Of a DNA stretch of 64,000 nt, positions 21,705 through 33,365 are shown piece by piece. The position numbers and the translations under genes are program-made. The number at the start of each line of letters is the position of its first letter. The stretch's first letter is position 1. The stretch is from Avena insularis (lineage: Eukaryota; Streptophyta; Magnoliopsida; Poales; Poaceae), in the NCBI GenBank assembly GCA_023614405.1, contig CM042687.1, positions 68,802,992 to 68,866,991 of the forward strand. Reading direction: 5' to 3'. Under the pieces are notes generated by a model. The model ran no database searches. It was not told the DNA's origin and saw only the letters and a program-made list of their open reading frames with translations.

Positions 21705-24224
21705 CCTGTAGTTCAAATCGGACCCACTTCCTGCCGATTCGGCAGGAATTTGTCTTTTTCGCCAGGGGTGGACAGAAAGGTTTAAGAGACCCTGTTGGGA
21801 CATTTGTCGGTGGCCTATTATTTTTGAAAAATGGGATGATAGAATTTTGAAACTTTCATTTGGTGGTTACTTCACAAAACGGCCCTTTTTTGCGCTCGGA
21901 AAATGGAAAGTGGTTTTTCCGTGTGATGAAATGAAAAAATTCCTCCTACAACATTGTTCGACATCCCATGATGCACATGTGTGCACAATACGGGTGCATT
22001 ATCACAAACTATGCCCTGATTCTAGCCATAACATTGGTCATTTGACCCGAAAGCCATGAAACCTCGAACATGATAGGTCATTTTGTGAAGGCTTTTTTGA
22101 GACATACTCAATTTACCAAGTTTGGTATTTTTCCTTGCAACTATGTCACATAATAAGACACCACGCGAAGGATTTGTGTTGATCGGACCGTTTTTGAATT
22201 TTTTATGCCCGTTTCAAACTATGGTGAAAACGGAGGTCATGAAGGTTCTTAGCTACGGGATGAGCCTTGATAAACTTGTGTTGGATCTATGAAGATATAG
22301 CATATCGTGAGTATAAAAATGATTTTTTTCAAAAAATCATGGGCATCGGATCATGTACATGTAGTTCAAATTGGACCCACTTCTTGCCGATTCGGCAGGA
22401 ATTTGTCTTTTTTGCCAGGGGTGGATGGAAAGGTTTAAGAGACCCCGGTTGGGACATTTTTCCATTTAAGGTGGCCTATTATTTTTGAAAAATGGGATGA
22501 TAACATTTTGAAACTTTCATTTGGTGGTTGCTTCACAAAACGACCCGTTTTTGCGATCGGAAAATGGAAAATGGTTTTTCCGTGCAACGAAATGAAAAAC
22601 TTCCTCCTGCAACATTATTCGCCATCCCATTATGCACATGTGTGCACAATACGGGTGCATTATCACAAACTATGCCTTGATTCTAGCCATAACATTGGTC
22701 ATTTGACCCGAAAGCCATGAAACCTCGAACATGAAAGGTCATTTTGTGAAGGCTTTTTTGAGACATACTCAATTTACCAAGTTTGGTATTTTTACTTGCA
22801 ACTATGTCACATAATAAGACACCACGTGAAGGATTTGCGTTGACCAGACCATTTTTGAATTTTTTTTATGCCCGTTTCAAACTATGGTCAAAACGGAGGC
22901 CATGAAAGTTCTTAGCTATGGGATGAGCCTTGATAAACTTGCATTGGATCTCTGAAGATATAGCATATCGTGAGTATAAAAATGATTTTTGCAAAAAATA
23001 GTGGGCATCGGATCATGTACATCTAGTTCAAATCGAACCCACTTCCTACCGATTCGGCAGGAATTTGTCTTTTTCGCCAGGGGTGGACGGAAAGGTTTAA
23101 GAGACCCCGGTTGGAAAATTTGTCCATTTAAGGTGGCCTATTATTTTTGAAAAATGGGATGGTAGCATTTTGAAACTTTCATTTAGTGGTTGCTTCACAA
23201 AACGGCCCCTTTTTGTGCTCGAAAAATGGAAAATGGTTTTTCGTGCGATGACATGGAAAACTTCCTCCTGCAACATTGTTCGTCATCCCATGATGCACAT
23301 GTGTGCACAATACGGGTGCATTATCACAAACTATGCCCTGATTCTAGCCATAACATTGGTCATTTGACCCGAAAGCCATGAAACCTCGAACATGATAGGT
23401 CATTTTGTGAAGGCTTTTTTGAGACATACTCAATTTACTAAGTTTGGTATTTTTCCTTGCAACTATGTCACATAATAAGACACCACACGAAGGATTTGCG
23501 TTGATTAGACCGTTTTTGAATTTTTTATGCCCGTTTCAAACTATGGTCAAAATGGAGGTCATGAAGGTTCTTAGCTAGGGGATGAGCCTTGATAAACTTG
23601 CGTTGGATCTCTGAATAAATAGCATATCGTGAGTATAAAAATGAATTTTGCAAAACATCATGGGCATCGGATCATGTACCTGTAGTTCAAATTGGACCCA
23701 CTTCCTACCGACTCGGCAGGAATTTGTCTTTTTCGCCAGGGGTGGACGATAAGGTTTAAGAGACCCGGTTGGGACATTTTTCCACTTAAGGTGGCCTATT
23801 ATTTTTGAAAAATGGGATGATAGAATTTTGAAACTTTCATTTGGTGGTTGCTTCACAAAACGGCCCGTTTTTTGCGCTCGGAAAATGGAAAATGGTTTTT
23901 TCCGTGCGACGAAATGAAAAACTTCCTCCTACAACATTGTTAGCCATCCCATGATGCACATGTGTGCACAATATGGGTGCATTATCGCAAACTATTCCCT
24001 GATTCTAGCCATAACATTGGTCATTTGACCCGAAAGCCATGAAACCTCGAACATGATAGGTCATTTTGTGAAGGCTTTTTTGAGACATACTCAATTTACC
24101 AAGTTTGGTATTTTTCCTTGCAACTATGTCACATAATAAGACACCACGCGAAGGATTTGCGTTGATTGGACCATTTTTGAATTTTTTATACCCGTTTCAA
24201 ACTATGGTCAAAACGGAGGTCATG
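21705..24224 (+). repeat. four tandem units of about 655 bp
   Basis: GTTCAAATCGGACCCACTTC (with small changes) begins units at 21711, 22364, 23026 and 23685, spacings 653, 662 and 659 bp. Units stay aligned throughout and look 93-97% identical by eye. The fourth stops early at 24222. Each unit contains the short palindrome TGCCGATTCGGCA. The array sits between the B3-like ORF and the TNPA-type gene. No coding role is evident. Confidence 0.9.
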
Positions 24225-24610
24225 TAGGAGGTGGGTCCGATTTGAACTACAGGCACTTGATCTAGTGCTCATGATTTTTTGCAAAAATGATTTTTAGGTT
24301 CATAATATAATGTTTCATCATAGATCCAATGCAACTTTAGCGAGGCCCATCCCCTAGCTAGGAACCTTCATGACGGCCGGTTTGACCAAAGTTTGAAACA
24401 GGCATAAGAAATTAAAAACTTTCCAAAAAATGTAAAACCTTCGCGTGACGTCATTTTATGTGACCCAATGTGAAGGAAAAATATCAAACTTGGTATCTTG
24501 AATGCATCTCGAAAAAACCTTCTTAGAAATGAGCTATCATGTTCGACCAATGTTATGGCTAGAATCACGGCATAGTTTGTGATAATGTTCCCATATTGTG
24601 CACGGTCTGA
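24225..24610 (-). repeat. inverted partial copy of the 655-bp unit
   Basis: Reads on the minus strand as the same unit in reverse: GTGCACAATATGGG at the right edge through GATTCTAGCCATAACATTGG to GTAGTTCAAATCGGACCCAC at the left edge. It is more diverged than the direct units. Confidence 0.8.
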
Positions 24611-25850
24611 ACAATGTAAAACCTTCGTGTGACGTCATTTTATGTGACACATTGTCAAAAAAAAAACCTTTGCGTTGCGTTATTTTATGTGACATAGTAT
24701 CTAGTGGTAGAAACTTTTTTCAGGAAAATTATGCGCAACAAGAAATGCCATAACCCTTTAACCCCATATATCCCAAAAACCATTAACCCTAAACCCAAAA
24801 AGTTATGCCGCCCAAACCCAATTTTTTTGCCTCTTCTACCGCCAAAACCCAAATTTTTTGCCTCTCCCGCCCACCTCTCCCGCCCACAAATTTCGGCAAT
24901 GTAAGAGAGAAATACAGGGGCAATTTGGACAAACCCACCCCACCCCACCCGACCCTAGTCCTCCCCAGTCCCCACTCGACCCCGGTCCTCTACCCAGTCC
25001 CCACCCATCCATCCTCATCTCACACCTCCACTCCCCACCCAGGCGGCCCGCACGCGCTCGCTCCCAAGCCGGCCCTGCGCCTCGCTCCCCCGATGGCCCC
25101 ACGCCGCATGCTAGCTCCCACGATGGGCACGGGCTGGTAGCTGTGACCGATGACGACGCTAGTGAAGGCGACGGCCATAGAAGGGGAGCGGTCTTCCTCT
25201 AAGTTCGACAGTCGGGCGAGTTCTCTTCTACTACCGGCCGATTAGGCTTAGGGTTTGGTTCTAATGGCGTGTCTAGGGTTAGGGTTTGGCTCTCACGGCG
25301 TGTCTAGGGTTAGGGTTCGGCTCTCCTGGCGTGTCTAGGATTCTATGCTAGGGCTTGCGTTTAGCTCTTGTGATTCACAACCAATTTCGGCTATGGTATG
25401 TGCTTGCGTTTAGCCCACTGTCTGTAGTTAGATGCGGAGCTTGTTGCTACACACTGTTAGTAGTTGCTACTCTCATCAAATCAATGTGTAGACTCACATC
25501 ATGTGCTTGCCTTTTAATCTTATGTGTTGTTTATGTGCTGATTTATGATGCCACTAAATATAAATCTGAATGTGTAGACTCACACCATAGTAGTTATATT
25601 GCTGATTGAATATGTGCATGATGTATGCATTGCAGTTGCTATTCGTGGTTCAGGGAACCATGTGCTTGCCTTTTAATCTTATTCACCCTCATTTTTGTAA
25701 TTTAGCTTTTCTTGCTTCCGTAATGCCATTTATGATGCCATTTATCTAACCACTTGTTCACTGCAGGAAAGTGGCAAGTGATTTCTCAAGGTAAACAGAG
25801 CTCGACATCACCAACCTAGCAGCTTCAATCCAGCCACTTAGAGATAAGCA
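24611..25850 (+). promoter_or_regulatory. upstream region of the TNPA-type gene, with telomere-like repeats
   Basis: 24620-24700 repeats GTGACGTCATTTTATGTGACA. 24770-25100 is C-rich (CCCACCC) and produces spurious ORFs. At 25242-25338 three units of about 36 bp contain CTAGGGTTAGGGTTTGG, a plant telobox-like sequence. The region probably contains the transcription start, 5' UTR and introns of the gene that starts at 25851. Confidence 0.5.
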
Positions 25851-28587
25851 ATGGTAAGGAAGAAAGAGCCTGCTGGTATGAAATGAGCTCCTTGTGCTTA
25901 TGCTGCTAGTTTTCTAATTGGGTTAATCTACTAGTATTAAATGTAACTAAAACCTGATTGGATTATTTAGTTGTTTGAGTTGTCTTGCTCTCCTATGCAT
26001 TTCAACCATTCATCTAATGGCCATATTTTCTCTATTCATGTAAAGAAGCGCCCCTCACTGAGTACGAGAAGGTTAGGGCTAAGCATATGATGAGGAACAA
26101 CCGTATTCTTAAGTCCCTTGGTATTCCCGCGGTAGTATCAATGATTAGAAGGTCACGTGCGGGCAAAGAAGGTAGTGCACTTACCACTGAGGAATCTTCC
26201 ATAACAAACGGTGGAAGCTCAGATTATAATCCAAAGGATGATGAAGTTATGGATGGAGAGGAAGTTGATGATATTGTACTGCAAAAGAATGTGAAGGTGC
26301 AAAATCTTTATCTTGTTTGGAGGGGTGGGAGTACTTAAATGCTTTGTGCTTCCTTGTTTATCTTTCATTTCTTGTTACTTGCCATTGATGCTTAATGCCA
26401 TTTTACTTGTTTATATGAGGCCCAGAAGTCTAGGAGGAAGAAGGGTGCAGTCAAGAAAGTAAGCAAGAGCAAGAATACTCCGGAAACATCAACAAGAATG
26501 GCTCCGGGAAGGGTTTTTGCGGTACCTCCTGGAGGAACGAAGAGAATGCTAGAAATAGAAGAAGAACCTGCTCCTAGAATGACTAGGAAGAAATCAAAGG
26601 AGACCAGTGTACCTAACCGTGAAGAAAGCCCACTGCGTCAGGATGATGTGTTTGTGCCCATTGATGAAGGAAGCTCTCTCCGTCTCGAACTCAGCCCTGT
26701 TTCACATATTGTGGACAGGAATCAGCCTCTAGACTATGCTGATTTTTCTAGAGACTGTGAGGAGGCAATGAATGATGAATGCAAGTTCATCTTGTACTTC
26801 TCTTCTTTTACTTGTTCATTGTTTGAATGTAAAGACAACATATATGGGTGACTATATCCAATGATGTTTTAATGTTTCCTTTTCAGGTACTTTTTCCGTG
26901 GTAAATATAGTTCTTGTGGCCAAGAATTTTAGGAAGGGATCGGGGTTAGAAAAGCTGACAAAGGGGCTGGGAGCAAAGGTGAGGATTGAAATAGCTGAAG
27001 GGAGGAAGCGTCCGGAGAAGCCTGTGTAGGCTGCAAAGATAGCATCAGAGGCGGGACTCATTGTGAGAACTCATATGCCAATTCTTCCTCACTTCAAGGA
27101 ATTCAGAAAGGACACAAGCCTGGTGAAAGACTACATGGGAAAAGTTGCAGTAATCTCTCTATATTGATTCTATGTTGCTGACTGTTCTTTCTTCCCTGTT
27201 ACACATATCATATGGTTACTAATCTTGCCATTGCCCTCTTTGCTGCCTTGGTAGGGAAACTTTGATATGGACACCGATTCAACTGACGTTCAGGACGCGT
27301 TCAATGATATCCTAAAGAATGTGTCCAAGAACAGACGTCATTATGTCAAGAAGCAATATTTTTATAAAGTCGAAGCAAGCCAAGTCAGCATCAAATTGCC
27401 CGTTGCATACATAACGGATTCTGAATGGCAAAAGCTGGTTGAGCTGTGGTCAAGTCCAAGCCAAGTTAGTACCTTGCTTTACCATGTGCATGCCACCTGT
27501 CTTATTTGCTTTGTTGTATGCAAATGATGATGGGATGTACCAATCTGTAGGACAGCTGTAGGAAGAACAAGGATAATAGAACAAAAGTCAAGTTTGGGCA
27601 AAAAACTGGTTCGTGCTGCTATCTAGATCATGTGCATGCAATTGTAAGATCCACATTGCTGTTTTCCTCTATTTTTTCCCTTCACACATAAGTAACTTTC
27701 TCAAAAAAGCTTATGGTTTGATTCTTGCTGAAACATTTTCAGAAGGAGGAAAGAAAGGTTGATAAGCTGTCTGCTATTGAGATGTTCAAGGTAACCCACA
27801 ATAGCACCAAGGATGGATTTTTAGAGGGGCTAAGATTTCCATAGTAAGTCACACTTTCAGTATGTTTATGGTTTTGTTAATTACTGCATAGTAGGTGGTA
27901 ATCGTCTGATGAAAATGTTTTGTAAGATTTTGAATACATAGGAGGTGGTAAGAGTCTGTGTTGGTGTCTGGTTGGTGTGTGCACCAAACGCTAGAAGTGT
28001 GGTTGCGTAGTTATTATATAATTCGTGTGATTTGCTCCTAACAACCTGCTGCCATATCTCAAATCTTTAATGAAACAACCATTTATTCAGTTTTAGCTGT
28101 GTTTGCAAATTTAGTTGTATTCCAAGATGAAATCTGAACTCAATTCTTTGATGAAGTGTTACCTTTATGTAATGTAATCTGGAGCATAGTTGTTATCCTT
28201 TCTGTCAATGGCTGCTATTCTTGTACTTGCTAATAAACTATATGATATTGTGTCAGATTGAAATGGAAAAGAAGATGGATGCTCCTGTACCAGAAGGCAA
28301 ACCACCCAAATCTGATGTAGAGGTTGTTGTCGAGGTTCTGACCAAGAAAAGCACATTCCTGAAGAATGTCGGTCTGCAGTCAAGCTCTACTAACAAGACC
28401 AGCAAGTCAAATGTCATTCATCGCTCATGTGCTTGATCTTGAAGAGAAGCTGCAGAGGTCGGAGCACCAAACCAAATCCATGCGCGCAGAGATGGCTGCC
28501 ATGAAGAAGAAGGCTGAAGAAGCTGAAGCTGCACAGGCCTTGCTTCTCAAAAGGGCCGAAGAGAATGATGCGAGGTATGATCAGTAG
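25851..28587 (+). pseudogene. CACTA accessory protein, TNPA/Transposase_24 type, multi-exon
   Basis: A gene of about nine exons with standard GT..AG borders: MVRKKEPAG (25851); EYEKVRAKHMMRNNRILKSLGIP (26045-26297); a basic linker (KSRRKKGAVKKVSKSKN) and DYADFSRDCEEAMND (26427-26784); LEKLTKGLGAKVRIEIAEGR (26887-27148); FNDILKNVSKNRRHYVKKQYF (27255-27463); KDNRTKVKFGQKTGS (27552-27642); SAIEMFKVTHNSTKDGF (27743-27840); MEKKMDAPVPEGKPPKSDV (28257-); then a coiled coil (LEEKLQRSEHQTKSMRAEMAAMKKKAEEAEAA) to 28587. This matches the plant Ptta/En/Spm family (Transposase_24), thought to bind subterminal repeats. A stop near 27028 and a frameshift near 28430 break it. Confidence 0.85.
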
Positions 28588-29554
28588 TTGGCGCTACTTT
28601 CAGGTAAACCTACAGGGAACTAGTGTTGTCCAGTGCACTTGGTGCTATTTTGGTAGTGAACTTGTTAGCAGATTGGTGCTATTTTGGCAGTGCACTTGGT
28701 GCTATGGCTATGAACTTGGGTGTGAACTGTGGCTGTGAACTTGGATGTATATTTTGGCTGTGAACTTGGATGTATCTTTTGGCTGTGAACTTGGGTTCGA
28801 TAAGTTATGTAAACTTGGATGTGGAATTTATAATGTTGGCTGTGAATTTCAAATTTGTCTGGTTATTCTAATTCATGTTCTTATTATCTTGCAATTTGTC
28901 CAAGTTGACTGGTTATTCAAAAATTCTCCTGAAGTAAAGGCAACAAAATGGACTCTTATTCAGCCTAGATGACTGGAAAAAGACCACGGCCCAGACGACT
29001 GAAAAAGGCCATGACCTGGTCCAACAATGCTTGAATCCAATATACAAACTACATTTCAAAATAAAAATCTGTAATTAAAATGGCCGAAAGGTGGATCAGG
29101 ACAAATGTATATGGGCTCCAAAAAGCCCATGGCCCATATTATATTGTCTGGAATTCTAAAATAGGAAAAAAAGAGACTGAAATAGGCCCTTGCCCAAAAC
29201 AAATGTGGGCCGTAAAATGGCCACGGCCCAAGAGTGTGATCGATGTTAGCCTATATAAACAACCAGAATGGACCGGGCTGATTTTGAATACGACGATCTA
29301 ATATCGTCACAATTTTGCCATGTAGGCTCTACCACGAAGGAACTGACGTGGTGAGGCTCGACAGCCCGTGACGATACTGGATCGTCATAGAGTTTATAAT
29401 GATGCATTATCATCACAGACGGTTATGATGATCTGGTGCAAAACGTCATTGTGTGCAATTACTGACACTCAGTTTTTGACTATATGTTTTTCGTCATAAG
29501 ATCGTCATATATTGTACACAGTGACGATTCAGTGACGAAAATGGAGCGTCAGTG
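28588..29554. repeat. 3' region and right subterminal repeats of CACTA 2
   Basis: 28660-28850 repeats TGGCTGTGAACTTGGATGTA. 28970-29280 carries CACGGCCCA/GGGCC motifs. 29290-29554 is dense in ATCGTCAT/CGACGAT motifs and ends in the right TIR. Confidence 0.7.
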
Positions 29555-30365
29555 TTGGGAGAGAAGGATTTTACCTTGCATTTGTTGCATAGGTTTGAGT
29601 TCTCCACGGAGGTTCGGCCAGTACAAGATTGTGGGCTTGTTACTCTTGGGTTCTTGGAACCCTAGACGGCCGTGTGGTTGGAGTGTTGACCTCTTATGGT
29701 CTTTGTTGCCTGTTGTGACTTTGTTGCATGTTGTGGATTTGGTGCCTTTTGTGGTTTTGTAGCCTTTTGTGGCTTTGTTGTTGGGAGCCTCCAATTGAGT
29801 TGTGGAGATAGCCCCAACCTTGTACGGGTTTTGGTGACCGCCCTCAAGTGTCCCTTAGTGGATCGTGAGTAGGCCTTTGTGGCGAGCTCACGGGAGAATA
29901 GGGTGAGCCTTTTGTGGCATCGGTGAGTTATGTGCCTTCGCATCCGGGGTGAGGCCTTGTGTGGCGTTGGGTGAGCATCGAGCCACCACACCCCGAGGTA
30001 AGCCATTTGTGGCGTTCAGAGAGCATTGCGCCATTGCACCCCTCCAACAGAGACGTAGCTTCTTTGGAAGTGAACTTCAGGATAAAAATCTTCGTTTTCG
30101 TGTCCATCTGTTATCTCTCAACCAACCCCTTTACTTATGCACTTTACTTTGTGATAGCCATCTTTCTTGATGTATTTCATCTTGCTATCACCTTGTTGCT
30201 TGTATTGCTTAGCATAGGTTGTTGGTGCACTTAGGTGAACCTAGTGGTTAGGTTTTGTGCTCAATAAATTAAACGTTAGTTTTATTCCGCATTTATTTGA
30301 GCCTTGACCATAATATTTTTAAAAGCCTATTCACCCCCCTCTAGGCGACGTCCATTGCACTTTCA
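29555..30365. mobile_element. solo LTR (LTR-A copy 1), right part
   Basis: Resumes LTR-A after the TTG duplication and ends CACTTTCA at 30365, followed by the GGACT duplication. Contains GGTTAGGTTTTGTGCTCAAT and CACCCCCCTCTAGGCGAC, characteristic of the 3' end of this LTR type. Repeated TTTGTGGC motifs lie at 29760-30015. Confidence 0.85.
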
Positions 30366-30501
30366 GGACTAAGCGAAGCTTTGAGTTAAAAACCCGCATT
30401 GTAGCCCCCGAGCCTCTATGTAGAACTAAATAGTTCGTTAGGAATACTCATGTGGTGCTTCTTTTGTAGAGCTTCCCATTTATTATGGTATAGCCCTTTG
30501 C

Positions 30502-31180
30502 TCAACGTACTATTTGAAGACTTTTAACTTTGTTAGCTGGCAAAGTTCCGTCTTTGAGGTAGTCCATGAACGGTTTTGTCCAAGACAGAGGGACTATTGT
30601 TACTACATTAACAAATGAGTCAACTCTATCCAGATTCTTGGGGTCCACTCCCTTCACGGATGGGGTCCGGAGATGCTCTAGAAAAACGTCTGGCAGAATT
30701 GGCTTGCGGGCGGATACAAGATTTAACAGTAGATTCCTCCCTTTTGACTTACTTGACTTATAGTCATCGAACCACTTGACTATCTCATCTACTTTGTCTC
30801 GATATGCCACCATCATAGGGTTCTTTGCATTCCATGTGACAGCCACCTATTGGGCAACCAAGTCAGAATCTCCACACCAAACTATGCGCATGATGCTAAT
30901 ATCCTTGGCTATGCGAAGTCCGTGAATGAGTGCTTCCTATTCCGTCATGTTGTTTGTATCCTCAAAGTGGATTTGGAGGACATACTGTAACTTTTCTCCT
31001 GTTGGTGATTGTAACAATACACCAGCCCCCGAGCCATTGAGTAGCTTTGATCCGTCAAAGTGCATTACCCAAAATTCTGGTTCTGGCACAGGAGTATCTT
31101 CTGGCAGTTCCGTCCAATCTGCAAAAAAATCCACCAATGCTTGTGATTTGATAGTATTGCATCTTTTGTAAGTCATTTTG
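30502..31180 (-). pseudogene. Tat Gypsy RNase H region, broken
   Basis: Minus-strand pieces WVMHFDGSKLLNGSGAGVLL (with the first catalytic Asp in FDGS) and, in another frame after 30930, the segment AKNPMMVAYRDKVDEIVKWFDDY followed by VSARKPILPDVFLEHL. This is the order of the RNase H domain and its C-terminal extension in Tat elements. Frame changes and stops separate them. The expected integrase (HHCC, DDE) is not found downstream. Confidence 0.8.
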
Positions 31181-31559
31181 AAGGCGGAAAGCTTGATGCC
31201 CTACTTCACCACTCTTCCTGTAGCGTCGTTGTTGTTGATGATGTCGGACAGTGGAGCTTTGCTCACCACTGTGATTGGGTGCTTTTGGAAATAATGTGTT
31301 AACTTCCGAGAAGCAAGGAAAACTCCATAAGATAGCTTCTGATAGTGTGGGTAATGCTTCTTGGACTTCGTCAAGACCTCGCTTACATAATAACTTGTCA
31401 TTGTAGTCCATACTCATGTGTTGGCTCCTACCGCTCCACCATGATGACGATGCTGATAACCCGTTTAGTGGATGACATGTAGATTAACAAAGGCTCCATT
31501 GACTCTAGTGTTGCGAGTATAGGTGCGGAGGAAATTATCCTCTTCAGCTCATGTAGTGT

Positions 31560-32460
31560 TGCATATTCCTCAACCGTCCATATAAATTTTCATACCTTCT
31601 TCAGCAACTTGTATAGTGGCATGGCCTTCTCTCCAAGTTGTCCGATGAACCAGCTTACTAGTGCAACATAGCCTATGAGCCATTGAATGTCCTTCAAGCA
31701 TGTCAGACGCTTGATGTTGAGGATTCCCTTGATTTTCTCCGGGTTGACTTCGATTCCGTGATGGGAAATGATGAAGCCTAACAATTTGTTGGTAGCAACC
31801 CTGAAGACGCACTTCTTAGGGTTAAGCATCATGTTAAACTTTCTAAGGTTATCAAAGGTTCCCTTTAAGTCGGTAATGAGGTCGTTTGATTTCTTTGACA
31901 TCACTGTGATGTCATCCACATAAGCATGAACGTTCCGACCAACTTGGTCGTGCAGGAAATGTTGCATTGTCTATTGGTACGTAGCACCTGCGGTTTTTAG
32001 ACCAAAGGGCATCGTGACATAGCAATAAGTACCATAAGGTGTGATGAACAAAGTGGCTAATTGGTCCGACTTTCGCATCTTGATCTGGTGGTATCCTGAG
32101 TATGCATCTAGAAAACACAGAAGTTCTGAGCCAGCCATCGAGTTAATGACTTGGTCAATGCGAGGCAAAGAAAACGGATCCTTCGGACATGCTTTGTTCA
32201 AGCCGGTGTAATCAATGCATATTCTTAATTCTTTGGTTCCCTTTTTGGGCAAAAGTATAGGATTTGCCACACATCGGGTGTGAAGGACTTCTTAGATAAA
32301 ACTAGCCTTAAGTAACCTAGCTATCTGTTTGCATATGGCGCATCTCTTCTCGTCCTCGAAGCGCCATAGAGGTTATTTCACCAGTTTGCATTTAGGATCG
32401 ATGTTTAAGTTGTGCTCATAAAGTTCCCTAGGTACACCTTTCATGTCGGCAGGTTATTAG
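31560..32460 (-). pseudogene. Tat Gypsy reverse transcriptase, broken
   Basis: Copies the element's RNA into DNA. The minus strand shows NPILLPKKGTKELRICIDYTGLN, KACPKDPFSLPRIDQVINS, LLCFLDAYSGYHQIKM, MPFGLKTAGATYQ, then YVDDI (the catalytic Y-x-D-D box) and NPKKCVFRVATNKLLGFII. The frame is continuous from 32270 to 31590 except for one stop at 31968-31970. Upstream of 32270 further stops interrupt the start of the domain. Family call is firm. Confidence 0.9.
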
Positions 32461-32829
32461 GCAAAGATGTCCCTATTCTCACAGAGGAACTCGACAAGCG
32501 CGCTTTCCTATTTGGGATCCAGGTTTGTCCCAATGGTGGTGGTCTTGGATGCATCGCCTACCACAAGTTCCACTGACTTGGTCTTGATGGCAGCCTTGAA
32601 TGCGGGATCAGAGTCAGAAATCTACTTCTTTGATGACGACATCTCCAAGGCAATGACCTGGCGCTGGATCTCCTTGAATTCTTTGACATAGAGGATGGCT
32701 TTGGCAAAGGCTTCTTCACCTATCTCGCAGTCTCTTGCCTTTGCGAAACTTTTGACAATGCTGATGACACCATTTGGTCTGGGTATCTTGATCTTGTTGT
32801 AGACAAAGCATGGTTTGGCCAAGAAGGAG

Positions 32830-33210
32830 TGGAAGATGTCGGGTCCAAATATGACGTGGTACACACTCTTGAATGGGACCACTTCAAAGGTCATGCATTG
32901 TTGGTGGTAATTGTTAACATCACCAAAGGCGACCAGAAGGGTAATGCACCCAAGGGACCGAGCTTCTCGGCCATGCATGACTCCATGAAACATGGTGCTG
33001 GTCCGCCTTAGGTTGGTCTCGGTCAAAGTTCATCTTGTGCAGTGTATCTAGGTACATGATGTTGATGTTGCTTCCACTATCCACAAGGCACTTGGTGAAC
33101 TCCCTGCCGTCAATCAGGGGGTTGATGACCATGGCATACTGGTTCTCTGTTGGAACAAGGTTGGGGTGATCCGTCATGTCCCAAGTGATTGGAATTTCTG
33201 ACCAGTGCAT
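32830..33210 (-). pseudogene. Tat Gypsy aspartic protease, frameshifted
   Basis: The minus strand reads YAMVINPLIDGREFTKCLVD then SGSNINIMY, giving the catalytic D-S-G of retroviral-type aspartic proteases, which cut Gag-Pol. After a frameshift near 33015 the domain continues as HGREARSLGCITLLVAFGD and VVPFKSVYHVIFG (the flap and C-terminal strands). It lies between gag and RT as in Gypsy elements. Confidence 0.8.
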
Positions 33211-33365
33211 GTACTAGGGAACTGGGGGTAGGGTGGCCATCGGTATCCTTAGTGAGGTTTTCTGTGCCCGGACAGTTGGGGTGCCAAGGAAAGTGTGGCT
33301 TAAGGGGGTCTTCTTCTCGAAGGGGTTCTTGCATTTTCCATCGCCCTTGTCGGCATGCTTGGGCT

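Larger units (their letters stand above)
14319..29554 (+). mobile_element. CACTA transposon 2, full length, 15.2 kb
   Basis: The left end is CACTACAAGAAATGTG at 14319. The right end reads CACTGACGCTCC on the minus strand, ending 29554, so the right TIR has diverged after four bases. TTG lies directly outside both ends (14316-14318, 29555-29557), the 3-bp duplication expected for CACTA. Both subterminal regions carry many ATCGTCAT/ATCGTCGTA motifs. Gene order: TNPD-type transposase (+), B3-like ORF (-), tandem repeat array, TNPA/Transposase_24-type gene (+). Every gene carries stops or frameshifts, so this copy is not autonomous now. Confidence 0.9.

Noticed and set aside
21705..24610. CRISPR-like or centromeric satellite array
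   Set aside because: Units are long, adjacent and without spacers, and lie inside a CACTA element with defined ends.
24805..25202. Pro-rich ORFs of about 110 codons on the plus strand
   Set aside because: Produced by a C-rich tract (CCCACCC) in the upstream region of the TNPA-type gene; both strands are open and there is no recognisable protein.
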